Of a stretch of 31,845 nt of DNA, positions 14,284-21,850 are shown in pieces. Position 1 is the stretch's first letter. Every line of letters starts with the position of its first letter. The notes under the pieces were generated by a model. The model did no database searches. It was not told where the DNA came from and saw only the letters and a program-made list of their open reading frames with translations. The position numbers were made by a program, and so were the translations under genes. Origin of the DNA: DATJSN01 sp035504095 (GTDB taxonomy: Bacteria > Planctomycetota > Phycisphaerae > WQYP01); contig DATJSN010000073.1 in the NCBI GenBank assembly GCA_035504095.1, positions 1-31,845 of the forward strand. The letters are read 5' to 3'.

Positions 14284-15221
14284 GCAGCCTGATCATCCCA
14301 GAAGTTATAAAAATTGCCCCATTGATACGGATAACGCCGTAATAATTTTTCCAGTTCGGCGGCATAATCGTGTGCCGCCTGTTCAATAGCGGCCTGCTTG
14401 GAACACGGGTCCGAAAATTCATAATAGCGCGGTTCCGAAGTGTACATGTGATAACGCCGATACCCAACGCGCAGATTAAACGCCGTGATCACCATCGCTC
14501 TGGAGAGCACCGCGGCCGTAAATGGTCCGGCGGGCATCCCGACGCGCCGGCCCAGCAGCGAGACGGCAACAGTCCGGCCGGACATGGCTCGATCCGCCCG
14601 CATTCCCACCGATTCATTGCGATGAAGCGCCGCCATCATTTGAACGCCGGCGCTTAAAGCGTCAATCGAACTAATGACGTGAATGGATTTGACCGCATTC
14701 CATTGATCGAAATGAAATCGCTCGGTTTTGTCGGTGATGTCGCGATAAATGACGAAATTGAAGGGACGCGCTTCGTCGAGATCTTTGATGTGCGGGACCG
14801 CCAGTTCCGGCGAGCCGAAATGTCCGGTGAGAATAACTACGCCGCGATCAGATTTCAGAGAGTCGCGCATCTGTTGTAAACCCGGAACCTGAACCTGGAA
14901 ATTATTTTTTGTTTGAGCCAGCTCCACGCTGCGATCCAGCAGCAAGATGCCGAATGTTAATAAGTGCCGGTAACTCTGACGCCAGCGGACAAACCAGGGT
15001 CGCGGTCCATAAACGCGATTTAGAAAATCGTCGCTGGCTTGCCGAATTTTGGGCTTAAAAAGCCAAAACCAGAACGCCGCAAACGCGACCAGAAGGTATC
15101 CTGCCGGCAGACAGATTTGTCCGATTCGCAGCATGAACATGTTGCCGCGATATCCACCATATTGCCGGGCGCGAATATTCGCGGGGGGCGAAGCCAGTGT
15201 CGATTCAAAGGAAGAAGCCAT
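14223..15221 (-). CDS. LpxL/HtrB-type acyltransferase
   Basis: The 332-residue protein belongs to the lauroyl/lysophospholipid acyltransferase family. A membrane helix lies near residues 38-56 (LPAGYLLVAFAAFWFWLF). The acyltransferase motif is GHFGSPE with H134 and E139 (HX4E), followed by NFVIYRD and, further on, RADRAMSGRTVAVSLLGR..GMPAGPF, the region that binds the acceptor. Enzymes of this kind acylate lipid A or related glycolipids at the inner membrane. Aryl-polyene clusters include such acyltransferases, thought to attach the polyene to a lipid or sugar carrier. AGGA lies eight bases before the ATG. The start is 27 bases from that of the divergent KS gene. Confidence 0.82.
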   Translation of the reverse strand: MASSFESTLASPPANIRARQYGGYRGNMFMLRIGQICLPAGYLLVAFAAFWFWLFKPKIRQASDDFLNRVYGPRPWFVRWRQSYRHLLTFGILLLDRSVELAQTKNNFQVQVPGLQQMRDSLKSDRGVVILTGHFGSPELAVPHIKDLDEARPFNFVIYRDITDKTERFHFDQWNAVKSIHVISSIDALSAGVQMMAALHRNESVGMRADRAMSGRTVAVSLLGRRVGMPAGPFTAAVLSRAMVITAFNLRVGYRRYHMYTSEPRYYEFSDPCSKQAAIEQAAHDYAAELEKLLRRYPYQWGNFYNFWDDQAAQETSNLITDAVSSATKMTA

Positions 15222-15248
15222 GAATTTATCCTAGAATCAGGTTGTATT

Positions 15249-16523
15249 ATGGGCAATATACCGCCATTTGAACCCATCGCAGTAACCGGCCTCGGCATGG
15301 CGACGGCCCAGGGGCTTTCGCCGCAGGAATCCTGGCAGGGCATCACATCCGCCAGGGAAGTTTTGCGTCCATGGGAAGGCGATTTGCCCCAGGAGCTTTC
15401 GCATATAAAAGTCGCCCAATGTCCGCCGTTGCCGCGCCCATGGGATTTACCCCCGCGGCTATGGAATACCCTGGCCCGGACACAACAACTTGTTTGCATT
15501 TGCGCCGATGAAGCGCTGAGCGCCGCCAATTTGCCGGATAATATTCCACACCGTTTTTCGCATAAAAACCGCCGGGCCGCGACGCCGCAGATTTCTCCCG
15601 TCGGATGCTTCCTGGCCACAACTGTTTGCGGAATGGACAGGACGGAAGGTTATTACGCCGCGTATCGCCGCAACCCTGATGCCGCACCGCTGGATTGTCT
15701 GCGCCGCCTGCAGCCTTATGAAATTCTTTCGCTTTTGACGCGCCGGCATCATCTTACGGGGCCGAGCTATTTGAACCTGACGACCTGCGTCGGTTCCGCC
15801 ATGGCCATTGGCGCTGCCTGCGACGCCATACATTGCGGCAAAATCGATGTCGCGCTCGCCGGCGGCGTCGATGCGCTTTGCCGGTTGCTGATTTCCGGCT
15901 TCAATTCCCTTCGTGTAGTCGCCGCGGATGGTTGCCGTCCATTCGACCGGGACCGCCCCGGCATCACCATTGGCGAAGGCGCGGCGTTATTGGTTCTGGA
16001 ATCTCATGAACATGCGCGCCAGCGCAATGCGAAACCATTGGGATTTATCCGCGGTTTCGCCGCCGCCTGCGACGCCTGGCACGTGACCAAACCTGATCCG
16101 GAAGGGAAATTTGCTGGTTTGGCGATCAGCCGTGCGATTGCCAGCGCGGGTTTGGCGCCGGAACAAATTGATTATCTGAATGCCCATGGAACCGGTACGC
16201 GCGACAACGACGCCATGGAAGCCCGGACCATTCGACGCGTTTTCGGCGACGAATTCGAAAAACTTCCTCCAACCAGTTCAACCAAGCGCCTGACCGGTCA
16301 TACTTTTGCTGCGGCCGGGGCCATTGAAGCCGCAATCTGCCTGCAGGCGCTGGCTCACGGCGTATTGCCGCCCAACGCCGGCAGCATTGAACCTGATCCG
16401 GAATGCAATCTGCCGCTTGTAACACAAGCCGTGACACGGCCGATTCAAACCGCCGTTTCCTGCAATTTCGCTTTTGGCGGCAATAACACGGCACTGGTTT
16501 TTTCTCGGGGAGAAAATTCGTGA
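15249..16523 (+). CDS. Beta-ketoacyl-ACP synthase (type II, active; FabF/ApeO-R-like)
   Basis: The 424-residue condensing enzyme begins with the canonical VTGLGMATAQG strand and has Cys (LTTCVGSAM), His (NAHGTGTRDND) and His (KRLTGHTFAAAG) of the triad, plus the C-terminal NFAFGGNN loop. It would extend an acyl-ACP chain. The ATG at 15249 is chosen because the upstream in-frame extension to 15039 would lie antisense inside the acyltransferase gene and is not KS-like; the family N terminus starts here. It overlaps the next gene by GTGA. This second KS/KS-like pair parallels the minus-strand pair at 10410-12238. It is longer and closer to classical FabF at the N terminus than the other KS. Confidence 0.9.
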   Translation: MGNIPPFEPIAVTGLGMATAQGLSPQESWQGITSAREVLRPWEGDLPQELSHIKVAQCPPLPRPWDLPPRLWNTLARTQQLVCICADEALSAANLPDNIPHRFSHKNRRAATPQISPVGCFLATTVCGMDRTEGYYAAYRRNPDAAPLDCLRRLQPYEILSLLTRRHHLTGPSYLNLTTCVGSAMAIGAACDAIHCGKIDVALAGGVDALCRLLISGFNSLRVVAADGCRPFDRDRPGITIGEGAALLVLESHEHARQRNAKPLGFIRGFAAACDAWHVTKPDPEGKFAGLAISRAIASAGLAPEQIDYLNAHGTGTRDNDAMEARTIRRVFGDEFEKLPPTSSTKRLTGHTFAAAGAIEAAICLQALAHGVLPPNAGSIEPDPECNLPLVTQAVTRPIQTAVSCNFAFGGNNTALVFSRGENS

Positions 16524-17434
16524 AACATCTTCTCCAATTGTCCGGCCTTGGGATTTACACCGATCAATTTCCGCGCGCTGATACGCTCGCTGCGGCGCTC
16601 AAGCCCAAATCGCCCGCCGAAGCAAGCGTCAAAAAACACTCAGCGCTGAACGGACTAATTCCTCCGGCAGGTTATAAACCATCCGCCGAACTCGAATCGC
16701 AGATCAGCTCATGCGACCCCGTGGCCCATTATGCGTTTTATGCCATTGATCAGGCTTTGCACGCAGAAGAATTCTCCTCAAAACAAATTTCTTTCGAGCG
16801 CATGGCTTTGGTGCTGCTGAGCGGTTGGGGAACAATGGATTCGACAATGGCGTATCTGGAAAGCATGTTTGACGCCGATGGGCGTTATGCTTCGCCGCTA
16901 AGTTTCACCCGCTCGATAAATTCCAGCCTTGCTTCGCTGGCGGTAATTCACTTTGGCATTCATGGCCCGTGTGAAACGCTCGCGCACGATTCCTGGCCTG
17001 TCGCGGGTCCCCTGGAAAGGGCCGTCGATATTTTGGATTGTGATCATGCCGACGCGGTGATTGTCTGTTGGACGGATCAGACTTCACCCATAGCCATGGA
17101 TATGTGCCGCCAGGCGGTCACCAAATTACACCGGCCCGAATTCAAGCGCTTTCTGGACGGTCCGTGCGGGTATGGATCGGTGGCCATGATTTTCGGCCGG
17201 GTCGAATCATTGAACACGGGTGGCGTTATTCTTGATCCGCAACCAACAAAAGCTCCGGTTACCCGTGATGAACCATGGTCTATGCCGCTTGACTTTAAGC
17301 CATTCGCCACCGACAACGCCTTATGCCTTGCCGCGGCCGTAATGCAGCGCATTTTAAACGGGAATCAGCCCGCTCCGATTTATTTGTGCGAAACGGCACA
17401 TCATGGTCAAAAACGGTATTTAAGCATCCTATAA
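16520..17434 (+). CDS. KS-like protein without active-site cysteine (second chain-length-factor type)
   Basis: The 304-residue protein is KS-like only in its N-terminal half. YASPLSFTRSINSSLASL and the following GIHGPCETLAHDSWP align with the nucleophile region, but the catalytic cysteine is lost (HDSW near residues 156-159). The later GPCGYGSVAMIFGR segment aligns with KS core strands. No HGT or GHT histidine motif remains. As with the protein at 10410, a non-catalytic partner role for the adjoining KS is likely. It starts with GTG, coupled to the KS by a four-base overlap. It is longer than the 238-residue counterpart and not obviously a close copy of it. Confidence 0.72.
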   Translation: MKHLLQLSGLGIYTDQFPRADTLAAALKPKSPAEASVKKHSALNGLIPPAGYKPSAELESQISSCDPVAHYAFYAIDQALHAEEFSSKQISFERMALVLLSGWGTMDSTMAYLESMFDADGRYASPLSFTRSINSSLASLAVIHFGIHGPCETLAHDSWPVAGPLERAVDILDCDHADAVIVCWTDQTSPIAMDMCRQAVTKLHRPEFKRFLDGPCGYGSVAMIFGRVESLNTGGVILDPQPTKAPVTRDEPWSMPLDFKPFATDNALCLAAAVMQRILNGNQPAPIYLCETAHHGQKRYLSIL

Positions 17435-17513
17435 TCGACCGGGACAGGTTTGGAGCATTTTGATGTTGCCGTTAGGATTCAGGCCCAAAATCGATTAGCG
17501 CGGGAAACAGAAT

Positions 17514-18692
17514 ATGCCGTCTTCAATTTCGACCACCGCCGCACCGGCTCACGAACTTGTTACCTCGGTTGATGAGTTGCGTAAAATCCTCACCAACATG
17601 AGCGATCAGCGGGCGCAAGAAATGGCCGAAGCCGCCGCGCTTTATACATTCCGCCTGCCGCGATTTTATATTCAAAATGTGCTGCGTAACGATCCGCATG
17701 ATCCGCTTTGGGACCTGGTTATTCCCGGCGCCGGCGAATTTCAGGACGCCGGCGATGAGCGCTGGGATGCGTTCCAGCTTGCCCAGCGCGTGGTGAACCA
17801 TCCGCGCTGGATACAAAAATACCGCTACGAAGCGCTCCTGCGCCTGACTGATTATTGCAGCGGACTTTGCCGCTATTGTTACCTGAAAAACCGCGATGTA
17901 ACGCCCGGCAGCATCACACACGGTGAAATCGACGATATATTCGACCAGGCCCAGCGCTCGGAGCATCTGGGTGATTTGCGCGAACTGGTGCTCAGCGGCG
18001 GCGACCCGCTGGCGGTTTCCGCCGAGATCGTCGAACATTTCGCGGACCGCGTGTCGCGTCTGAATAAGCAAACAGCGCGCAGAATCACGGTGACCATTCA
18101 CACCCGCGAACCGGTGTGGCATCCTCATAGAATTCTCCGTTCGCAGGCTTTGCAGGAAGCTTTGCGCAAGTTAAGCCCGAGTTCGTACATTCTGCACGTC
18201 GTGCACCCGCGCGAAGTCACGCCGGAACTACATCAGGTGTTGTTGTGTCTAACTGAAATCGCCGCCGTTCGCCGCCCGCTGATGATGACGCAGCATCCCC
18301 TGTTTCGGGGCATCAACAACGATCCGCGGCTGATCCGTGAAATGTATGAACAACTGGATGCCGGCGACGTGATCGTCAAACCGTACTATTTAATTCATCC
18401 ATTTCCGGATGGCACGCTGCCGCAGCATCGGCTCACGCTAAAAGAAAGCCAGAATATTCTTCGCGGCCTGTCTTCCGCCCCCGGTACGCGCGTTCCGCTG
18501 CTGACTGTTCCCACGCCGATGGGCAAATGCTTCATCGGCCCGTACGATTCGCTGGAGGATCTTGGCGGTTACTACCTGCTGCACACCAAAGACGGCGTAC
18601 CCGTCAAATACACCATTCAAGCGCTCTACGATCCAACAGAAACCCGCGAAAATATCCCGGTTATGCCGACCGTCAATGGAAGAGAAAAATAA
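17514..18692 (+). CDS. KamA-family radical SAM aminomutase, substrate unknown
   Basis: The 392-residue protein has the radical-SAM cluster motif C115-SGL-C119-RY-C122, the SAM-binding SGGDPL (161-166) and a C-terminal pyridoxal-lysine candidate K338 in TPTPMGK. Overall order and length match lysine 2,3-aminomutase-like enzymes, which shift an amino group from carbon 2 to 3. However, positions that bind lysine in the clostridial enzyme seem changed: R134 after the cluster appears as L, D293 as H295, and the D of the VDAPGGGGK loop is absent. These alignments are by eye. Lysine is therefore an unlikely substrate. EF-P modification (EpmB) is possible but the residues after the cluster differ. 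It follows the KS-like gene by 79 bases on the same strand; a role in making a beta-amino starter is speculative. Confidence 0.82.
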   Translation: MPSSISTTAAPAHELVTSVDELRKILTNMSDQRAQEMAEAAALYTFRLPRFYIQNVLRNDPHDPLWDLVIPGAGEFQDAGDERWDAFQLAQRVVNHPRWIQKYRYEALLRLTDYCSGLCRYCYLKNRDVTPGSITHGEIDDIFDQAQRSEHLGDLRELVLSGGDPLAVSAEIVEHFADRVSRLNKQTARRITVTIHTREPVWHPHRILRSQALQEALRKLSPSSYILHVVHPREVTPELHQVLLCLTEIAAVRRPLMMTQHPLFRGINNDPRLIREMYEQLDAGDVIVKPYYLIHPFPDGTLPQHRLTLKESQNILRGLSSAPGTRVPLLTVPTPMGKCFIGPYDSLEDLGGYYLLHTKDGVPVKYTIQALYDPTETRENIPVMPTVNGREK

Positions 18693-18760
18693 AAGTCATC
18701 CAGTCGCCAAGCCCATCGCGCAAGCCAGCGCGCTTCATTGACTTTAGGGGAGAACATTAG
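18692..18760 (+). pseudogene. C-terminal relic of a second PaaK-like ligase
   Basis: The 22 codons before the TAG at 18758-18760 encode a sequence containing SRKPARFIDFRG, matching the tail of the ligase at 9079-10413 (SRKPVRFIDLRG). By eye, 15 of 22 residues and about 50 of 69 bases agree without gaps. Several differences are third-position and silent, which suggests that the fragment came from a once-working gene. The frame starts at the last base of the kamA stop codon, so nothing else of the ligase is left. It is not translated by itself. See the finding on rearrangement. Confidence 0.7.
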
Positions 18761-19062
18761 CCGTAGCCTGCGACGCCTATGGTGAGCTTGGCCGAATCGA
18801 GCGCTCTCCGCGCCACAGTCGCGCCTGATCCTAGTGTTGGTTTATAGCGATCGACCAGAACAAAATAACTATAATTTTGACGTATTTCTGTCAGGCTGCA
18901 GTGGAAATAGAATATTTTTTCTGATCGACAGAATAATATGTTGGCTTGTCAAAAATATTGCAGAACTAATCAAAAACGCCACATATATACGCAACAATAA
19001 AATAGTCGGCATGTTATTTACAATAAAAATTGATGTATTTCATATTGTGCACGAAAAATAGC

Positions 19063-19092
19063 TTGACTTTGTTGTAGGGGCTATGGTAATTA
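19063..19092 (+). promoter_or_regulatory. Putative sigma70 promoter of the defence-island leader
   Basis: TTGACT (19063-19068) and TAATTA (19087-19092) with an 18-base spacer resemble a vegetative promoter in AT-rich surroundings. Transcription would begin near 19099, about 270 bases before the MBL gene, leaving a long leader. Confidence 0.5.
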
Positions 19093-19098
19093 ATAATG

Positions 19099-19328
19099 AT
19101 GTATGAGCCATTGTGCGTTTCACAACGGTTCGTATACAAAAAAGCCCCGTGTTGATAGCACGAGGCAGCAGCATCACCCAGGTGTTGGCCCGGAATGACA
19201 GAGCATGAAGCATTATCGCTTCAATTCATGTCCGCGTCAAGCACCGCATTCTGGAAGGAGATATTTTTCCGATTGTGGTTTTGACCCAATGATGGGTTTT
19301 TGCTGCATCACATCATTGGGTTTTTTTA
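19099..19328 (+). ncRNA. Candidate structured leader or small RNA
   Basis: Between the promoter at 19063 and the intrinsic terminator at 19284 a ~230-base transcript is expected. It contains a hairpin GCCCCGTG/CACGAGGC (19144-19151 with 19159-19166, one mismatch, loop TTGATAG). It also has a ribosome-binding-like AAGGAG at 19256-19261 that could serve a very short leader frame before the terminator. It could be a free small RNA or an attenuator controlling the island operon. No known family was recognised. Both limits are estimates. Confidence 0.4.
19284..19328 (+). terminator. Strong intrinsic terminator in front of the MBL gene
   Basis: ACCCAATGATG (19284-19294) pairs perfectly with CATCATTGGGT (19311-19321), with a 16-base loop and then a run of Ts to 19327. 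Within the left arm CCCA-ATGA-TGGG could form a smaller competing hairpin. It lies only 40 bases before the start of the MBL gene. Confidence 0.8.
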
Positions 19329-19368
19329 TTTTACTTTTTACCTGGCTTAGCCAGGAAGGAATTTTATC

Positions 19369-20490
19369 ATGGATTTTGAAGTTGATTTTCTCGCCGTCGG
19401 TGACGGCTCAAAGAGTGGCGACGCCATCGCCTTACGATTCGGAAACCTCTCCGGCCCCCGCGAGCAACAACGTATTGTTGTCATTGACGGTGGAACCAAA
19501 GACTCCGGTGAAAAACTCGTCCAATTGATACGGGAATACTATGACCCAGATGGCGTCGTAGATCTGGTCATATCCACGCACCCAGACGGGGATCATGCTT
19601 CAGGACTAACTGTGGTATTGGAAAAGTTGGACGTTCAGCGTCTGTGGATGCACCAACCCTGGAATCATTCTGAGGAAATTCATCACTTATTTGAAGATGG
19701 TCGCATCACCGAAGACAGCTTAGATCGTCGTCTGCGTGAATCGCTGGAACATGCGCATGATCTGGAAATCCAGGCAAATGAGAAAGACATCCAGATTGAA
19801 GAACCCTTTTCCGGGGAGACTAATTACGGAGAACATCTCCGCGTCCTCGGACCTAGTAGGGAATTCTATGAGGAATTGCTCCCGCATTTCCGCGACACCC
19901 CAGAACTGACAACCGAAGCTTCTACATTTATGGCCAGATTTTCTCAAGCGGCTGCGGCCGTAGTTGAGGCTGTCAGAACTGTTTTTGAATCATGGACGAT
20001 AGAAACTCTGGCCGATCCTGATGAAGACGCGACTGATCAAGCCGAAAACAACAGCAGCGCAATCATTCTGCTGGAGGTTGACGGGCAATGCGTATTGTTC
20101 ACGGCAGACGCTGGTGTGTCGGCACTAGATCGCGCAGCCGACTATGCAGCCTCCATCGGCATTGATCTCAAAACCGTACAGAAAATTCAAATTCCTCATC
20201 ATGGCAGTAAGCACAACGTAGGGCCGACAATCCTCAACAGAATCATTGGCTCCAAGCTTTCGTCTTCATCCTCACCGGGCGTCGATGCTAAATCTGCAAT
20301 TGTATCGGTGGCCGTGGAAGGCGCTCCCAATCATCCCGCAAAAAAAGTGCTTAATGCATTTAAGCGACGCGGCGCGAAATGTTTTAAGACGGCAGGTAAA
20401 GGGCTTCGCTGGTCTTCGCCAGGCGCACCGGACCGACCAGGCTGGAAAACATCGAGTTCGGAGCCATTACATGATAGGGTCGAGGAATAA
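19369..20490 (+). CDS. MBL-fold metallo-hydrolase (ComEC-like beta-lactamase domain)
   Basis: The 373-residue protein shows metallo-beta-lactamase fold motifs: ISTHPDGDHASGL (THxDxDH, residues 70-76), a TADAG motif with metal-bridging D247, and IPHHGSKHN with H277/H278. This pattern is close to that of the ComEC/Rec2 beta-lactamase-like domain, whose relatives include nucleases and phosphodiesterases. No signal peptide or membrane helix is visible, so the protein is probably cytoplasmic. An acidic insertion lies between residues 90 and 230. AGGAAGG before the ATG is a strong ribosome-binding site. It is the first gene of the defence operon and is followed after 11 bases by a membrane protein. 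The substrate is unknown. Confidence 0.85.
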   Translation: MDFEVDFLAVGDGSKSGDAIALRFGNLSGPREQQRIVVIDGGTKDSGEKLVQLIREYYDPDGVVDLVISTHPDGDHASGLTVVLEKLDVQRLWMHQPWNHSEEIHHLFEDGRITEDSLDRRLRESLEHAHDLEIQANEKDIQIEEPFSGETNYGEHLRVLGPSREFYEELLPHFRDTPELTTEASTFMARFSQAAAAVVEAVRTVFESWTIETLADPDEDATDQAENNSSAIILLEVDGQCVLFTADAGVSALDRAADYAASIGIDLKTVQKIQIPHHGSKHNVGPTILNRIIGSKLSSSSSPGVDAKSAIVSVAVEGAPNHPAKKVLNAFKRRGAKCFKTAGKGLRWSSPGAPDRPGWKTSSSEPLHDRVEE

Positions 20491-20501
20491 AGGCTTTACT
20501 T

Positions 20502-21257
20502 ATGAAGCAGCTATCTGATCGCTATACATTTGTGGCCCGCTTCCTGCCGGCAGCGCTGGTGTTGCTGCCGGCAGGGCTCGCCCTTGCCGCTTGGTTCCCA
20601 TCGCGCTTCGACGGTTGGCCGTTACTGATCGGGCTACTGACTACCGGTGGCATGGCGGCGCTTATGGCACAGATCGCCCGCGATGCTGGCAAGAAAAAAG
20701 AATCCACCCTATGGACAGGCTGGGGCGGACAACCGACGGTGCTCCAATTAAGACATCGACACAGCAACCTCGACCAGTTAACCCTTAAACGTTACCACAG
20801 TATATTGGCCGCATTGGTGCCCGGAACCTCTGCATGGACCCCGGAAGAAGAGAAAATTAATCCTACGGCCGCCGATGATGTCTATCTAACGTGGACACGA
20901 TATCTACGTGAAGCTACCCGCGACCGGGAAAAATTTGCCGTACTTTTTTCCGAAAACATAAGCTATGGATTTCGGAGAAATCTTTGGAGCATGAAATTAA
21001 GTGCCGTTATCATCGCTATCGTTAGTATTGCCGCGGTGGCGGCTCGTATTGGATTGGCACTATGGACGCAGCAGCCAGTCCCGCCGTTGGCGGGTGTCGT
21101 AGCCGCCATAAACATTATTCTTCTATTCTTATGGGTGTTTCACTTTACACCATCATGGGTACGTCTACCGGCCGATGCTTACGCTGAGCGTCTGCTCGCA
21201 TCATGTGAGCAGTTGTCATCAAATGTTGCCAATCCAACCGAAAGGAGTTCTGCTTGA
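20502..21257 (+). CDS. Four-helix membrane protein of unknown function
   Basis: I do not recognise the family. The 251 residues suggest two membrane helices near the N terminus (about 10-32 and 39-60), a ~100-residue soluble, basic and Trp/Tyr-rich domain (KKESTLWTGWGGQPTV..., RHRHSNLDQLTLKRY), and two further helices (about 166-190 and 196-217) before a short polar tail. The order of helices puts the middle domain and both ends on the same side, most likely the cytoplasm. It lies between an MBL hydrolase and a half-size HsdS, with overlaps or tiny gaps on both sides, so it is likely made together with them. A membrane effector or anchor role for the MBL protein is a guess from context. Confidence 0.65.
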   Translation: MKQLSDRYTFVARFLPAALVLLPAGLALAAWFPSRFDGWPLLIGLLTTGGMAALMAQIARDAGKKKESTLWTGWGGQPTVLQLRHRHSNLDQLTLKRYHSILAALVPGTSAWTPEEEKINPTAADDVYLTWTRYLREATRDREKFAVLFSENISYGFRRNLWSMKLSAVIIAIVSIAAVAARIGLALWTQQPVPPLAGVVAAINIILLFLWVFHFTPSWVRLPADAYAERLLASCEQLSSNVANPTERSSA

Positions 21258-21850
21258 AACTCAAAAGTCTGGCTTCGATTCAAGCCGGCTATCAATTTCG
21301 CCGTCGAATTGAACCAAGCGAGGACGGCAATGCTTCAGTTATTCAGGTCAATGACCTGAAAGAAAACCATGACCTGAAATCGCGCCGTTTGGCCCGCGTA
21401 AAACTGGCCAAGGGTACCGAGTCATACCGCGTGCAAGACGGCGACGTTTTGTTTTTATCGCGGGGTCATAAACTTTTCGCCACGGCAATCGCTAACCCTC
21501 CGCCTGATGCCATTGTCCCGAATTATTTTTATATTATCCGGCCTAAAACCGAATATGTGCTTCCCGAATATCTGGCTTGGTATATCAACCAGCCCAAGAC
21601 CCAATCACATCTGGCGCCCGTCCGTGCTGGTACATACATGCCGATTGTTGCCAAATCTGATTTTTCTGAACTGGAAATCGAAGTACCACCAATTCCCGTT
21701 CAACGTATCATTGTCGCCCTGGCTGAGCTGGCGCGCCGAGAATTATCGCTCCTGCACAACCTTCAGGAATCGCGACAACAACTCATCGAACAACTCTGTA
21801 TGCAAGCTGCCATGCGGCCGACAATGAAAGGAAAGAATAATGGTCAATAA
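21254..21850 (+). CDS. Half-size type I specificity protein (single target-recognition domain)
   Basis: The 198-residue protein resembles one half of HsdS: a single target-recognition domain (start KLKSLASIQAGYQFR, then IQVNDLK, VQDGDVLFLSRGHKLF, IRPKTEYVLPEYLAWYINQP, PIVAKSDFSELEIEVPPIPVQ) followed by one conserved helix (ELSLLHNLQESRQQLIEQL). It starts with TTG at 21254; AAAGGAG six bases upstream decides this start, and the TTGA overlaps the previous stop. It ends by overlapping hsdM by 11 bases. A separate full HsdS lies after hsdM. A half-S protein can dimerise to recognise a palindromic site, or exchange with the full S; which of these applies is open. Confidence 0.8.
   Translation: MKLKSLASIQAGYQFRRRIEPSEDGNASVIQVNDLKENHDLKSRRLARVKLAKGTESYRVQDGDVLFLSRGHKLFATAIANPPPDAIVPNYFYIIRPKTEYVLPEYLAWYINQPKTQSHLAPVRAGTYMPIVAKSDFSELEIEVPPIPVQRIIVALAELARRELSLLHNLQESRQQLIEQLCMQAAMRPTMKGKNNGQ

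Larger units (their letters stand above)
18761..19368. other. AT-rich non-coding boundary between biosynthetic locus and defence island
   Basis: No convincing protein gene lies in these 608 bases. The first ~70 bases still look GC-rich. From about 18830 on the composition becomes AT-rich, indicating a switch to acquired DNA. A 7-base inverted repeat, TTCTGTC (18886-18892) with GACAGAA (18927-18933), is seen. The later part carries the promoter, hairpin and terminator listed separately. No direct repeats that would mark an insertion were found. Confidence 0.6.

Noticed and set aside
15039..15248. Seventy-residue N-terminal extension of the KS at 15249
   Set aside because: It is antisense to the acyltransferase gene, rich in Arg/Lys/Gln, and the KS family N terminus begins exactly at the ATG at 15249.
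18834..19061. A 75-codon plus-strand frame in the AT-rich boundary
   Set aside because: It starts with a GTG without ribosome-binding site and has a composition expected from AT-rich non-coding DNA.
19205..19528. A 107-codon frame starting MKHYRFNSC
   Set aside because: It reads through the strong terminator at 19284-19328 and into the MBL gene in another frame.
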